From NCBI GenBank assembly GCA_013362725.1, contig JABFVP010000246.1, forward strand, positions 1 through 27,640: a stretch of DNA of 27,640 nucleotides, written 5' to 3'. The position numbers were made by a program, and so were the translations under genes. Numbering within the stretch: position 1 is the stretch's first letter; each line of letters opens with the position of its first letter. The notes below the pieces were generated by a model that was not told the DNA's origin, did no database searches, and saw only the letters and a list, made by a program, of their open reading frames with translations. This DNA comes from Cupriavidus sp. (lineage in GTDB: Bacteria; Pseudomonadota; Gammaproteobacteria; Burkholderiales; Burkholderiaceae). This document shows positions 6,827-14,617 of this stretch, in pieces.

Positions 6827-7816
6827 CTACTCCTTGACGCTGATGCGGCTGGCCAGTTGCTTGAACTGCGCCGACTCCTTCACCATGGCCGCCTGCAGCG
6901 TCACGTCATCGGCATAGGTATCGGTGCTGAAGTGCAGCTTCTCCAGCGTCTGGCGCATCACCGGCTCCTGCACGGATTTCGCGATCGCCGTCTTCAGTAC
7001 CGCGATCACCTCGGGCGGCGTGCCCTTCGGTGCCGAGATGCCGCGCCAGATCCCCATCGACAGGTCGATCTTGCGCTCCTTCAGCGTTGGCACGTTGTCG
7101 AAGCCGCTGACCCGCTTGTCGGCCATCACCGCCAGCACCTTGAGCTTGCCCGCGGCGACATGCGTGAACACCTCCGCCGTGCTGACCGTGACCGCATCGA
7201 TATGCCCGCCCAGCAGCGCGAGCGTGGCGGGAGCACCGCCGGCGTACGGGATATGGTTGAACTTCGCGCCGGTCTTGTCGGCCAGCGCGGCGGCTGCCAT
7301 ATGCCAGGCGGAGCCCTGCCCTGCGTTACCCACGCGGATATTGGCGTCCGGCTTGCGCGCATCGGCGACAAACTGCTCGATCGTGGTCCACGGCGCATCG
7401 GCCCGTACCGCCACCGCGGCCGGGTCCGCGTTCAGGCGTGCGATGGGGACCAGGTCCTGGTAGGTGAACTTGGCCAGCCCGAGATAATTCAGGAAGGTCA
7501 GCTCGCTGGACGACAGCACCAGCTTGTACCCGTCCGGCTTCGCGTGGACCACTTCGCCCAGGCCTACCGAGCCGGTAGCACCCGGCTTGTTGATGACGAC
7601 GATCGGCTGCGGCAGGTGTTTCGCGGCCGCGGCGGACAGCGCGCGCGCTACCACGTCCGCCCCGCCGCCTGCCTGCCACGGCACGATCAGCTCGATGCGC
7701 CGGCTGGGGTAAGTTTCCGCACTCGCCGTGGCCGCGCCGCCCAGCAGGGCCGGCAGCCCCAGCACCACGGCCACGGGCATCGCCCAGCGCCGCATCGGCG
7801 AACGTGAAATCGTCAT
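6827..7816 (-). CDS. Bug/TctC-family solute-binding protein
   Basis: 329 residues. A signal peptide (basic start, hydrophobic core, ATASA-E cleavage near residue 26) is followed by the Bug fold opening YPSRRIELIVPWQAGGGADVVAR, with the usual NKPGATGSVG and HIPYAGGAPA segments. These periplasmic proteins bind carboxylates or other small molecules and may deliver them to tripartite tricarboxylate transporters. No TctA or TctB gene is visible, so this is an orphan receptor that could sense or hand over the pathway substrate. ATG 7816 is preferred because AGGAG precedes it; a longer frame to 7957 overlaps the upstream gene. It lies between the CoA-transferase and amidohydrolase genes in one operon. 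Confidence 0.9.
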   Translation of the reverse strand: MTISRSPMRRWAMPVAVVLGLPALLGGAATASAETYPSRRIELIVPWQAGGGADVVARALSAAAAKHLPQPIVVINKPGATGSVGLGEVVHAKPDGYKLVLSSSELTFLNYLGLAKFTYQDLVPIARLNADPAAVAVRADAPWTTIEQFVADARKPDANIRVGNAGQGSAWHMAAAALADKTGAKFNHIPYAGGAPATLALLGGHIDAVTVSTAEVFTHVAAGKLKVLAVMADKRVSGFDNVPTLKERKIDLSMGIWRGISAPKGTPPEVIAVLKTAIAKSVQEPVMRQTLEKLHFSTDTYADDVTLQAAMVKESAQFKQLASRISVKE

Positions 7817-7862
7817 GGTCGTCTCCTGTCTTTTATCGGTATAGATGATGGCCGCGGTGCGC

Positions 7863-9095
7863 TCAGGCGGCGCCGCGTTCCAGTTCTCGTGCCCGGGCCG
7901 GTGCGCCGAACGCCCCCTGCGCACGCAACCGCGTGACGGTGGCCGCGTCCAGGCCAAACTCGCCCAGCACCTCGTCGGTATGCTGGCCCAGCAACGGCGC
8001 CGGATAGCGCACCTGCTGCGGCGTGCCGCTCAGCTTGACCGGAAAGCCCAGCGCCTTGACCCGCCCTTCGACCGGGTGGTCGATCTCCAGCACCATGTCG
8101 CGCGCCACCGCCTGTTCGCTGGCCAGCGCTTCGTCGTAGGTGAAGATCGGCGCCGCCGGCACACCGGCCGCGAGCAGCGCATCGACCCAATCCGCCGCCG
8201 GCTTGCGCGCGAATTCTGCCTCAATTTCAGGGATCAGCGCGGCGCGGTTGCGGATGCGGGCGGCGTTGTCGGTAAAGCGCGGGTCGGCAAGCAGGTCGGG
8301 CCGCCCGATCACCTCGCACAGCGCGGCCCACAGCTTGGGATTGGCCGCGCCGATGACGAAGTGCCGGTCGGCGGCGCGCACCGCCTGGTATGGCGCGCTC
8401 ATGCGGTTGGCGCTGCCGATCGGCACCGGCACCTCGCCGGTGCCCCAGAACTCGGCCGACTCCCATACCGACAGCCCCAGCGCCGTCTCGAACAGCGACG
8501 CATCCACGTATTGCCCCTGCCCGGTATGCTCGCGCCCCATCAGCGCGCTGAGCACGCCATAGGCGGTGAACAGCCCGGCCCCCAGGTCGGCGATTGGCAC
8601 GCTGGACTTGACCGGCGGCGCGTCCGGATGGCCCATCACGCTCATCACGCCGGACATGGCCTGCGCGATCAGGTCCAGCCCCGGGCGCCGCGACCACGGC
8701 CCGGTCTGGCCGAAGCCGGAGATGCTGGCATAGACCAGGCGCGGGTTGATCTCGCGCAGCACCGCATAGTCGATCTTCAGGCGCGCGGCCACGCCCGGAC
8801 GGTTGTTCTCCACCAGCACGTCGGCGCCGCGCACCAGTTCATAGAAGGCCTCGAGGCCGGCCGGGTTTTTCAGGTCGATCTCGACACTGCGCTTGTTGCG
8901 GTTCAGCGCCAGGAAGCCGCCGCTGTCTTCGCCCTTGAGCCGGAAGCCCATCGACTTGCGGGTCTGGTCGCCGGCACCCGGCGCCTCGACCTTGATGACG
9001 TCGGCGCCCATGTCGCCCAGCAGCATGCAGCAGAACGGACCCGCCATGATCTGGCTGACGTCCAGGACCTTGATTTTCGATAACGGCAAATTCAT
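7863..9095 (-). CDS. CoA-transferase, class III (CaiB/BaiF family)
   Basis: 410 residues, the usual length. These enzymes move CoA from a donor such as succinyl-CoA to a free acid through an aspartyl-CoA anhydride. The N-terminal GPFCCMLLGDMGADVIKVE (19-37), the NRNKRSVEIDLK segment (65-76) and the catalytic Asp170 in PIADLGAG, equivalent to Asp169 of formyl-CoA transferase, are visible. ATG 9095 has AGGTGG in front; a longer frame reaches 9125. In the operon it follows the crotonase-fold gene and precedes the Bug gene, suggesting activation of the imported acid or an intermediate to a CoA thioester. The acid and the CoA donor cannot be told from sequence. Confidence 0.9.
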   Translation of the reverse strand: MNLPLSKIKVLDVSQIMAGPFCCMLLGDMGADVIKVEAPGAGDQTRKSMGFRLKGEDSGGFLALNRNKRSVEIDLKNPAGLEAFYELVRGADVLVENNRPGVAARLKIDYAVLREINPRLVYASISGFGQTGPWSRRPGLDLIAQAMSGVMSVMGHPDAPPVKSSVPIADLGAGLFTAYGVLSALMGREHTGQGQYVDASLFETALGLSVWESAEFWGTGEVPVPIGSANRMSAPYQAVRAADRHFVIGAANPKLWAALCEVIGRPDLLADPRFTDNAARIRNRAALIPEIEAEFARKPAADWVDALLAAGVPAAPIFTYDEALASEQAVARDMVLEIDHPVEGRVKALGFPVKLSGTPQQVRYPAPLLGQHTDEVLGEFGLDAATVTRLRAQGAFGAPARARELERGAA

Positions 9096-9164
9096 GGATA
9101 CCACCTGTGGTTGGGGCGGCCGCATTGGCTTGGCGGCGCCGCGGTGTCTGGAACTAGGGTGCTG

Positions 9165-9944
9165 TCAACGGCCCACGAATTGCGGCCGGGTCTTGTCGAG
9201 AAAGGCGCGGTGGCCGATACGGAAATCCTCGGTATCGAAGCAGGCATAGGACTCGGCATGCTCTTCCGGGCGCAGCGGCGTGGGGTCGAGCAGCCTGCGC
9301 ACGAACTGCTTGTGCCAGCGCGCCACCAGCGGCGCGCCGGCCGCGATGCGCCGTGCCGCCGCATAGGCTTCGTCGGGCACGGCCTCGTCCGCCACCACGC
9401 GGTTGACCAGGTGCTTGTGCAGGGCCTCGTCGGCATCGAATACGCGGCCCTCCAGGACGATCTCGAGCGCGGTCGCCGGTCCCGCCAGCGCCACCAGCCC
9501 GCCCAGTTCGCCATACGACATCACCAGCCCGAGCCGGTTGACCGGCACGCCGAAGCGGCTCGACCTGCCGCAGATGCGCAGGTCGCACATCGACGCGATC
9601 TCAAGCCCGCCGCCGACGCAGGCGCCCTGGATCAGCGCGATGGTCGGGTGCCGGCATTCGGCGATGGCGCGCATGGTGGCGTTGGTGATCTCGCCATACT
9701 GCTGCGCCTGCGCGGCGTTGGCGCGCATGGTGTCGAACTCGGCGATGTCGGCGCCGGCGGCGAAGGCCTTGTCGCCGGCGCCGCGCAGCACCACGCAGCG
9801 CAGCGTGTCGTCGGCCGACAGGCTCTGGATGGCGTCGGTCAGGCCCTGCCACATGGACAGGTCCATGGCATTGAGCTTGTCCGGGTTGTTCAGCGTGATG
9901 GTGGCGACCTGGGCGTCGCGCTCGATCAGGATCGGTTGTCTCAT
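9165..9944 (-). CDS. Enoyl-CoA hydratase/isomerase (crotonase) family protein
   Basis: 259 residues with the crotonase fold: AAGADIAEF (62-70) forms the first part of the oxyanion hole and GACVGGGLEIAS (107-118) the second, with Glu115 at the place of the first catalytic glutamate. The second glutamate, usually in a PE motif, is replaced: the segment reads FGVPVNRLGLVMSYGE (131-146). It may therefore be an isomerase, a hydrolase or a hydratase with a different acid/base, rather than a standard enoyl-CoA hydratase. It is the first gene of the minus operon. ATG 9944 gives the family N-terminus, although the Shine-Dalgarno is weak. The divergent spacer upstream carries the shared operator. Confidence 0.87.
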   Translation of the reverse strand: MRQPILIERDAQVATITLNNPDKLNAMDLSMWQGLTDAIQSLSADDTLRCVVLRGAGDKAFAAGADIAEFDTMRANAAQAQQYGEITNATMRAIAECRHPTIALIQGACVGGGLEIASMCDLRICGRSSRFGVPVNRLGLVMSYGELGGLVALAGPATALEIVLEGRVFDADEALHKHLVNRVVADEAVPDEAYAAARRIAAGAPLVARWHKQFVRRLLDPTPLRPEEHAESYACFDTEDFRIGHRAFLDKTRPQFVGR

Positions 9945-10009
9945 GGTTGTCGTTGGGGTGTAGGAGGCCCGGCAGCGGGCAGTGGTCCGGAATCCGGCTG
10001 GTCTGCGCC

Positions 10010-10038
10010 AGTCTAGGGCCCGCGCCGCGCGCCGCAAA
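10010..10038 (-). promoter_or_regulatory. Candidate minus-operon promoter
   Basis: On the minus strand TTTGCG (10038-10033), 17 bases, then TAGACT (10015-10010). The -35 is poor and the spacer very GC-rich, so it would need an activator. The TAGACT hexamer is shared with the plus-strand promoter at 10124-10152. Confidence 0.25.
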
Positions 10039-10061
10039 ACGAGAAAATCTCAGCGCCGCTT

Positions 10062-10100
10062 CAAGAAAAACTAGGCGTGGGCTGCTGTGAGTTTTTCTTG
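10062..10100. promoter_or_regulatory. 39-bp inverted repeat operator between divergent operons
   Basis: CAAGAAAAACT (10062-10072) and AGTTTTTCTTG (10090-10100) are perfect 11-bp inverted arms separated by 17 bp. The site is centred about 78 bp before the predicted plus-strand transcription start. A partial direct copy, CTTCAAGTAATTCC, lies at 10107-10120 beside the -35; compare CTTCAAGAAAAACT at 10059-10072. A distal recognition site plus a promoter-proximal weaker site is the usual layout for LysR-type activators. The right arm recurs exactly at 18570-18580. Assignment to the LysR protein at 4463-5389 is inference. Confidence 0.6.
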
Positions 10101-10123
10101 GGCAGCCTTCAAGTAATTCCACG

Positions 10124-10152
10124 TTGTGACCCGCGGGCCTTGTTCCTAGACT
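10124..10152 (+). promoter_or_regulatory. Candidate sigma-70 promoter for the plus operon
   Basis: TTGTGA (10124-10129), 17 bases, TAGACT (10147-10152), each matching four of six consensus bases. It lies 65 bases before the first gene and just downstream of the inverted repeat, consistent with an activator-dependent promoter. Confidence 0.4.
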
Positions 10153-10216
10153 TCGTCACCAATGCAGCCGGCCCGCCCCACGGCGCCCTGCTCACCCCAC
10201 ACAGCATGGAGACAAG

Positions 10217-11356
10217 ATGGCTCTCATTAATTACATCACCCAGATCCAGATCGACTTCGGCGCGATCGGGCTGCTGGCCCAGGAATGCGAACGCATCGGT
10301 ATCACGCGACCGCTGGTGGTCACCGACGCCGGCGTCAAGGCAGCCGGCATCGTGCAGCGGGTGCTGGAGCAGCTGCGCCCCGGCTGCGAGGCGGTGATCT
10401 ACGACGGCACGCCGTCCAACCCGACCGAGGCCGCCATGCGCGAGGCCATGCGCCTCTATGGCGAGTACCGTTGCGACGGCATCATCGCGGTCGGCGGCGG
10501 CTCGCCGATCGACCTGGCCAAGGGGGTGGCGGTCTGCGCCACCCACGACGGCCCGCTGCGCCAGTTCGCCGCGATCGAGGGCGGCGTGGCGCGCATCACG
10601 GCAGCCACCGCGCCGGTGATCGCCATTCCCACCACTGCCGGCACCGGCAGCGAAGTCGGCCGCGGCGCGGTGCTGATCCTCGACGACGGCCGCAAGGTCG
10701 GCGTGCTGTCGCCCTACCTGGTGCCGCGCGTGGCAATCTGCGATCCTGAGCTGACCCTGGGCCTGCCGCCGATGCTGACGGCGGCCACCGGCATGGATGC
10801 CATTGCGCATTGCCTGGAAACCTTCATGGCGCCGGCCTTCAACCCGCCCGCCGACGGCATCGCGCTCGATGGCCTGCGCCGCGCCTGGCTGCATATCGAG
10901 CGCGCGCGCCGCGATCCGCAGGACCGTGCCGCGCGCCTGGCCATGATGAGCGCATCGATGCAGGGCGCGCTCGCGTTCCAGAAGGGACTGGGCTGCGTGC
11001 ACAGCCTGAGCCATGCGCTGGGCGGACTGATGCCGACGCTGCACCACGGCACCCTGAACGCCGTGCTGCTGCCGGCAGTGATCCGCTTCAACGCCGGCGC
11101 GCCGTCGATGCAGGCCGACGACAAGCTGGCCCGCATCGCGCAGGCGATGGGACTGGCCGATGCGGACGCTGTCGCTGCGGCCATCACCGGCATGAACCAG
11201 CGCCTGGGCCTGCCCGCGGGCCTGCGCGAGATGGGCGTCGATCAAGCGCTGTTCCCGCGTGTCATCGACTACGCGCTGGCCGACCATTGCCACAAGACCA
11301 ACCCGCGCGAGGCCAGCGCCGAGGACTACCTCGCGCTGCTCGAGGCCTCGCTGTAA
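10217..11356 (+). CDS. Iron-containing alcohol dehydrogenase (type III)
   Basis: 379 residues, normal for the FucO/maleylacetate reductase superfamily. The nucleotide-binding GGGSPIDLAKG (93-103) and TTAGTGSEV (139-147) are present. The four metal ligands of FucO are matched by Asp194 and His198 in GMDAIAHCLE, His262 in GCVHSLSHALGG and His276 in LHHGT, so the enzyme should bind Fe(II) or Zn. It probably reduces or oxidises an alcohol/carbonyl pair with NAD(P). All four metal ligands are kept, which argues for a true alcohol dehydrogenase over the metal-free maleylacetate reductases. It is first in the plus operon with GGAGA before the ATG. The substrate is unknown. Confidence 0.9.
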   Translation: MALINYITQIQIDFGAIGLLAQECERIGITRPLVVTDAGVKAAGIVQRVLEQLRPGCEAVIYDGTPSNPTEAAMREAMRLYGEYRCDGIIAVGGGSPIDLAKGVAVCATHDGPLRQFAAIEGGVARITAATAPVIAIPTTAGTGSEVGRGAVLILDDGRKVGVLSPYLVPRVAICDPELTLGLPPMLTAATGMDAIAHCLETFMAPAFNPPADGIALDGLRRAWLHIERARRDPQDRAARLAMMSASMQGALAFQKGLGCVHSLSHALGGLMPTLHHGTLNAVLLPAVIRFNAGAPSMQADDKLARIAQAMGLADADAVAAAITGMNQRLGLPAGLREMGVDQALFPRVIDYALADHCHKTNPREASAEDYLALLEASL

Positions 11357-11395
11357 TACCGGCGCATTCCGAACAACAACATCAGGAGACAACAC

Positions 11396-12361
11396 ATGCG
11401 ACGTCGCACCTTCCTGTGCGCGGGCGCGGCCACCTTGGCCACGCCGCTGGCAGCCTGGTCGCAGGCACTGCCGACAGGCCCGATCCGCATCATCGTGGGC
11501 TTCCCTCCCGGCGGCGGCACCGACGTGATGGCGCGCGTGATCGCGCAGCAGCTGTCGGCGCTGTGGCGGGTATCGGTCATCGTCGAGAACCGGCCCGGCG
11601 CCGCCGGCGTGGTCGCCGCCGAGTACACCGCGCGCCAGGCGCCGGACGGCGCCACGCTGCTGATGACCAATATCAGCAACCATGCCATCGCGCCCAGCCT
11701 GTACCCGAAGCTGGGCTACTCGGTGGAAAAGGACTTCACGCCGCTCATGTTGGTCGGTGTCACGCCCAACCTGCTGATCTGCCAGACCGGCGGACGCGCG
11801 CGCTCGGTGGCCGACGTGGTCGCGCTGTGCCGCAGCCAGCCGGGCAAGATTACCTTCGGCTCGTCCGGCGCCGGCGCGGCGCAGCACCTGGCGCTGGAGA
11901 TGTTCAAGCTGCGCGCCGGCGTGGATGCGCTGCACGTGCCGTACCGCGGCTCGGCGCCGATGCTGACCGACCTGATCGGCGGCCAGATCGACTTCAGCTT
12001 CGAGACCATGACCTCGGCCACGCCGCAGATCCAGGGCGGCAAGGTGGTGGCGATCGCGCAGACGCGCCTGCGCCGCGCGGCCAGCTATCCCAATGTTCCG
12101 ACGCTGGCGGAATCGGGTTTTCCCGGCTTCGATGCCGGCACCTGGTACGGGCTGGTCGGTCCCGCCGGGCTGCCCGCACCGATGGTCCAGCGCATGAATG
12201 CGGACCTGAACAAGGTGCTGGCGCTGCCCGACGTGGCGGGCAAGCTGGCCGGCTTCGGTGCCGAGGACGGCGGCGGCAGCGCGGCGCGCTTCGCGCAGTT
12301 CATCGCCACGGAGCGCGCCAAGTGGGCGCGCGTGGTCAAGGACGCCAACGTCAAGGTGTGA
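11396..12361 (+). CDS. Bug/TctC-family solute-binding protein
   Basis: 321 residues. The signal peptide starts MRRRTFLCAGAATLA and ends near SQA-L (about residue 24); the arginines could suit Tat export, but a full twin-arginine motif is not clear. The mature part opens PTGPIRIIVGFPPGGGTDVMAR, the Bug substrate-binding loop, and continues with ENRPGAAGVVAAE and VPYRGSAPMLTDLIGGQID, standard family segments. AGGAG lies 7 bases before the ATG. It is the second orphan Bug receptor of the region, with no tripartite tricarboxylate permease genes nearby. Its stop is one base before the next ATG, so translation is likely coupled to the hydrolase gene. Ligand unknown. Confidence 0.9.
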   Translation: MRRRTFLCAGAATLATPLAAWSQALPTGPIRIIVGFPPGGGTDVMARVIAQQLSALWRVSVIVENRPGAAGVVAAEYTARQAPDGATLLMTNISNHAIAPSLYPKLGYSVEKDFTPLMLVGVTPNLLICQTGGRARSVADVVALCRSQPGKITFGSSGAGAAQHLALEMFKLRAGVDALHVPYRGSAPMLTDLIGGQIDFSFETMTSATPQIQGGKVVAIAQTRLRRAASYPNVPTLAESGFPGFDAGTWYGLVGPAGLPAPMVQRMNADLNKVLALPDVAGKLAGFGAEDGGGSAARFAQFIATERAKWARVVKDANVKV

Positions 12362-12362
12362 C

Positions 12363-13553
12363 ATGACACGACGCCTCTCGGTTGAAGAATCCCTGCCGCG
12401 CGACGCCGAGCGCGCCTTGCTGGTGGGACGCGCGTGGCTGCCCGGCCCGCACGGCGGCCCCGTTACGGTGGTGGTGCGCGGCGCGGAACTGTTCGATATC
12501 ACCGCCACCGCGCCCACCATTGCCGGCCTGCTCGCGCTGCCTGACTGCGCCGACCACGTGCGGCGGGCCACCGGGCCCTCGCTGGGCCTGCTGCAGGACT
12601 GGCTCGACGCGACCTGCGCGCATGGGCCGAACCCCGAACACCGCCACCTGCTGGCGCCGAACGACCTGCAGGTGGTCAAGGCCGCCGGCGTGACCTTTGC
12701 CGCCAGCCTGGTCGAGCGCGTGATCGAGGAGCGCGCGCGCGGCGACGCGGCCAGCGCCGCCGCCGTGCGCGAGAGCGTCAGCGCCATCATCGGCACGGGC
12801 CTTGCCGCCATCCGCCCGGGCTCGCCCGAGGCCATGCGTATCAAGGATGTGCTGGTCGCGCAGGGGTTGTGGTCACAGTACCTGGAAGTCGGCATCGGTC
12901 CGGACGCCGAGATCTTCACCAAGGCCGCGCCGCTGTCGTCGGTAGGCACCGGCGTGGATGTCGGCCTGCATCCGGCATCGACCTGGAACAACCCCGAGCC
13001 GGAGGTGGTGCTGGCGGTCTCGCCGCGCGGCGAGATCGTCGGCGCGGCGCTGGGCAACGACGTCAACCTGCGCGACTACGAGGGCCGCAGCGCCCTGCTG
13101 CTGGGCAAGGCCAAGGACAACAACGCGTCCTGCGGCATCGGCCCGTGGATCCGGCTGTGCGATGCGCATTTCGGCATCGACGAGATCGCGCGCACCGAGA
13201 TCGGCCTGACCATCGAAGGTGAGGATGGCTTCGTACTGCATGGCGCCAGCGCGATGACGCAGATCAGCCGTTCGCCGCAGGAACTGGTGGCGCACGCGAT
13301 GGGTGCGCACCACCAGTACCCCGACGGCATGATGCTGTTCTGCGGCACGCTGTTCGCGCCGGTGCAGGATCGCGACGCACCCGGCGCCGGCTTTACCCAT
13401 CACCTCGGCGACCGCGTCAGCATCTGCGCGCCGCGCCTCGGCGGCCTGGTGAACTGGGTCGGCACCAGCGACGCGCTGCCGCCGTGGACCTTCGGCATCG
13501 GCGCGCTGATGGCCAGCCTGGCCCGGCGCGGGCTGCTGCATCCGCCGCCCTGA
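12363..13553 (+). CDS. Fumarylacetoacetate-hydrolase (FAH) family enzyme
   Basis: 396 residues. The catalytic FAH domain fills the C-terminal half; the first 150 residues form an extra domain, as in the longer AraD1-like members. Metal ligands typical of the fold are visible: Glu212 and Glu214 (NNPEPEVVL) and Asp233 (GNDVNLRD). The strong GRSALLLGKAKDNNAS (241-256) and HHQYPDGMMLF (316-326) segments mark this subgroup. Family members hydrolyse C-C bonds of 2,4-diketo acids, hydrate 2-oxo-pent-4-enoates or act on 2-keto-3-deoxy sugar acids. In this operon a C-C hydrolase or dehydratase step after ring opening is plausible. The start one base after the Bug stop is supported by coupling; no separate Shine-Dalgarno is needed. 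Confidence 0.88.
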   Translation: MTRRLSVEESLPRDAERALLVGRAWLPGPHGGPVTVVVRGAELFDITATAPTIAGLLALPDCADHVRRATGPSLGLLQDWLDATCAHGPNPEHRHLLAPNDLQVVKAAGVTFAASLVERVIEERARGDAASAAAVRESVSAIIGTGLAAIRPGSPEAMRIKDVLVAQGLWSQYLEVGIGPDAEIFTKAAPLSSVGTGVDVGLHPASTWNNPEPEVVLAVSPRGEIVGAALGNDVNLRDYEGRSALLLGKAKDNNASCGIGPWIRLCDAHFGIDEIARTEIGLTIEGEDGFVLHGASAMTQISRSPQELVAHAMGAHHQYPDGMMLFCGTLFAPVQDRDAPGAGFTHHLGDRVSICAPRLGGLVNWVGTSDALPPWTFGIGALMASLARRGLLHPPP

Positions 13554-13627
13554 TATCCGCCCCCGCACGGGGCACCCCAGAGCCCGGCACTCATCGACCG
13601 GGCCGCATCACAAACCCAGGAGACACC

Positions 13628-14608
13628 ATGAAACACGTTATCCCGCATATCGTGCTGGCAGCGCTATTGTCCGTCGCCGGCGTGGCACAGGCCGAGGCAC
13701 CGGTAAAGCTGCGCTTCGCCCATACCGTTCCGGAAACCGATTCGCAGCACCAGGCCGCACTCGCCTTCAGCAAGAAGGTCAGGGAGCGCACCCAGGGCGG
13801 CGTCGAGATCCAGGTCTTCGCCAACAGCCAGCTTGGCAACGACACTACGCTGGTCACCGGCGTGCGCAGCGGCACCATCGACATCGGCGCCACCGGCAAT
13901 CCCTTTGTCACCGGCCTGGCGCCGCGCCTGAACGTGCTCGACCTGCCCTACCAGTTCGAGGACGGACCCTCGGCCTACAAGGTGCTGGACGGCCCGGTCG
14001 GCCGTTCATTGCTGGAAGAACTGGGCGCCCACCGCATCAAGGGCCTGGCCTTCTGGGAGATCGGCTTCCGCAGCCTGGGCAACAACAAGCGCCCGGTCAA
14101 CAAGGCCGAGGACATCCGCGGCCTGAAGATCCGCACCACGCCCAATCCGTCGCATATCAAGGCCTTCCAGCTGCTGGGCGCGAGCCCGCAGCCGATGCCG
14201 TTCGCCGAGGTCTTCGGCGCGCTGGAATCCGGCGCGGTCGACGGCCAGGAGAATCCGCCCACGCTGATGGTCTCGGCCAAGATGTACGAGGTGCAGAAGT
14301 ACGTGTCGATGACGCGCCACGCCTATACCGCGCTGGTGGTGCTGATGAACAAGGCGAAGTTCGACGGGCTCAGGCCCGAGTACCAGAAGGTGCTGCTGGA
14401 AGAGGCCGCCGCCGCCGCCACCTACCAGCGCAAGCTCAACGCCGACAACGAGGCCGCGGCCATCGCCACGCTGCGGGCCAGGGGCGTGCAGGTCAATGAG
14501 CATCCCGACAACGCCGGCATCCGCAAGGTGGTGCGCGAGGAGACGCGCCAGCTGTTCGTGCAGAAGAACGGCGACGCCGTGCTGCGCGCCATGGACGCCC
14601 AGCGCTAG
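13628..14608 (+). CDS. TRAP transporter solute-binding protein (DctP family)
   Basis: 326 residues with a Sec signal peptide cleaved at AQA-E (about residue 22). The DctP fold starts KLRFAHTVPETDSQHQ. The signature region GLKIRTTPNPSHIK..., with the conserved arginine that pairs with the ligand carboxylate, and ALESGAVDGQENP are present. The protein should capture an organic acid in the periplasm and deliver it to the DctQM membrane subunits encoded two genes downstream. CAGGAGAC precedes the ATG. A small GCCCC/GGGGC hairpin (13559-13573) in the 74-base gap from the FAH gene may protect the downstream message. Separation of the receptor from dctQM by an enzyme gene is unusual. Confidence 0.93.
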   Translation: MKHVIPHIVLAALLSVAGVAQAEAPVKLRFAHTVPETDSQHQAALAFSKKVRERTQGGVEIQVFANSQLGNDTTLVTGVRSGTIDIGATGNPFVTGLAPRLNVLDLPYQFEDGPSAYKVLDGPVGRSLLEELGAHRIKGLAFWEIGFRSLGNNKRPVNKAEDIRGLKIRTTPNPSHIKAFQLLGASPQPMPFAEVFGALESGAVDGQENPPTLMVSAKMYEVQKYVSMTRHAYTALVVLMNKAKFDGLRPEYQKVLLEEAAAAATYQRKLNADNEAAAIATLRARGVQVNEHPDNAGIRKVVREETRQLFVQKNGDAVLRAMDAQR

Positions 14609-14617
14609 GAGCACGCG

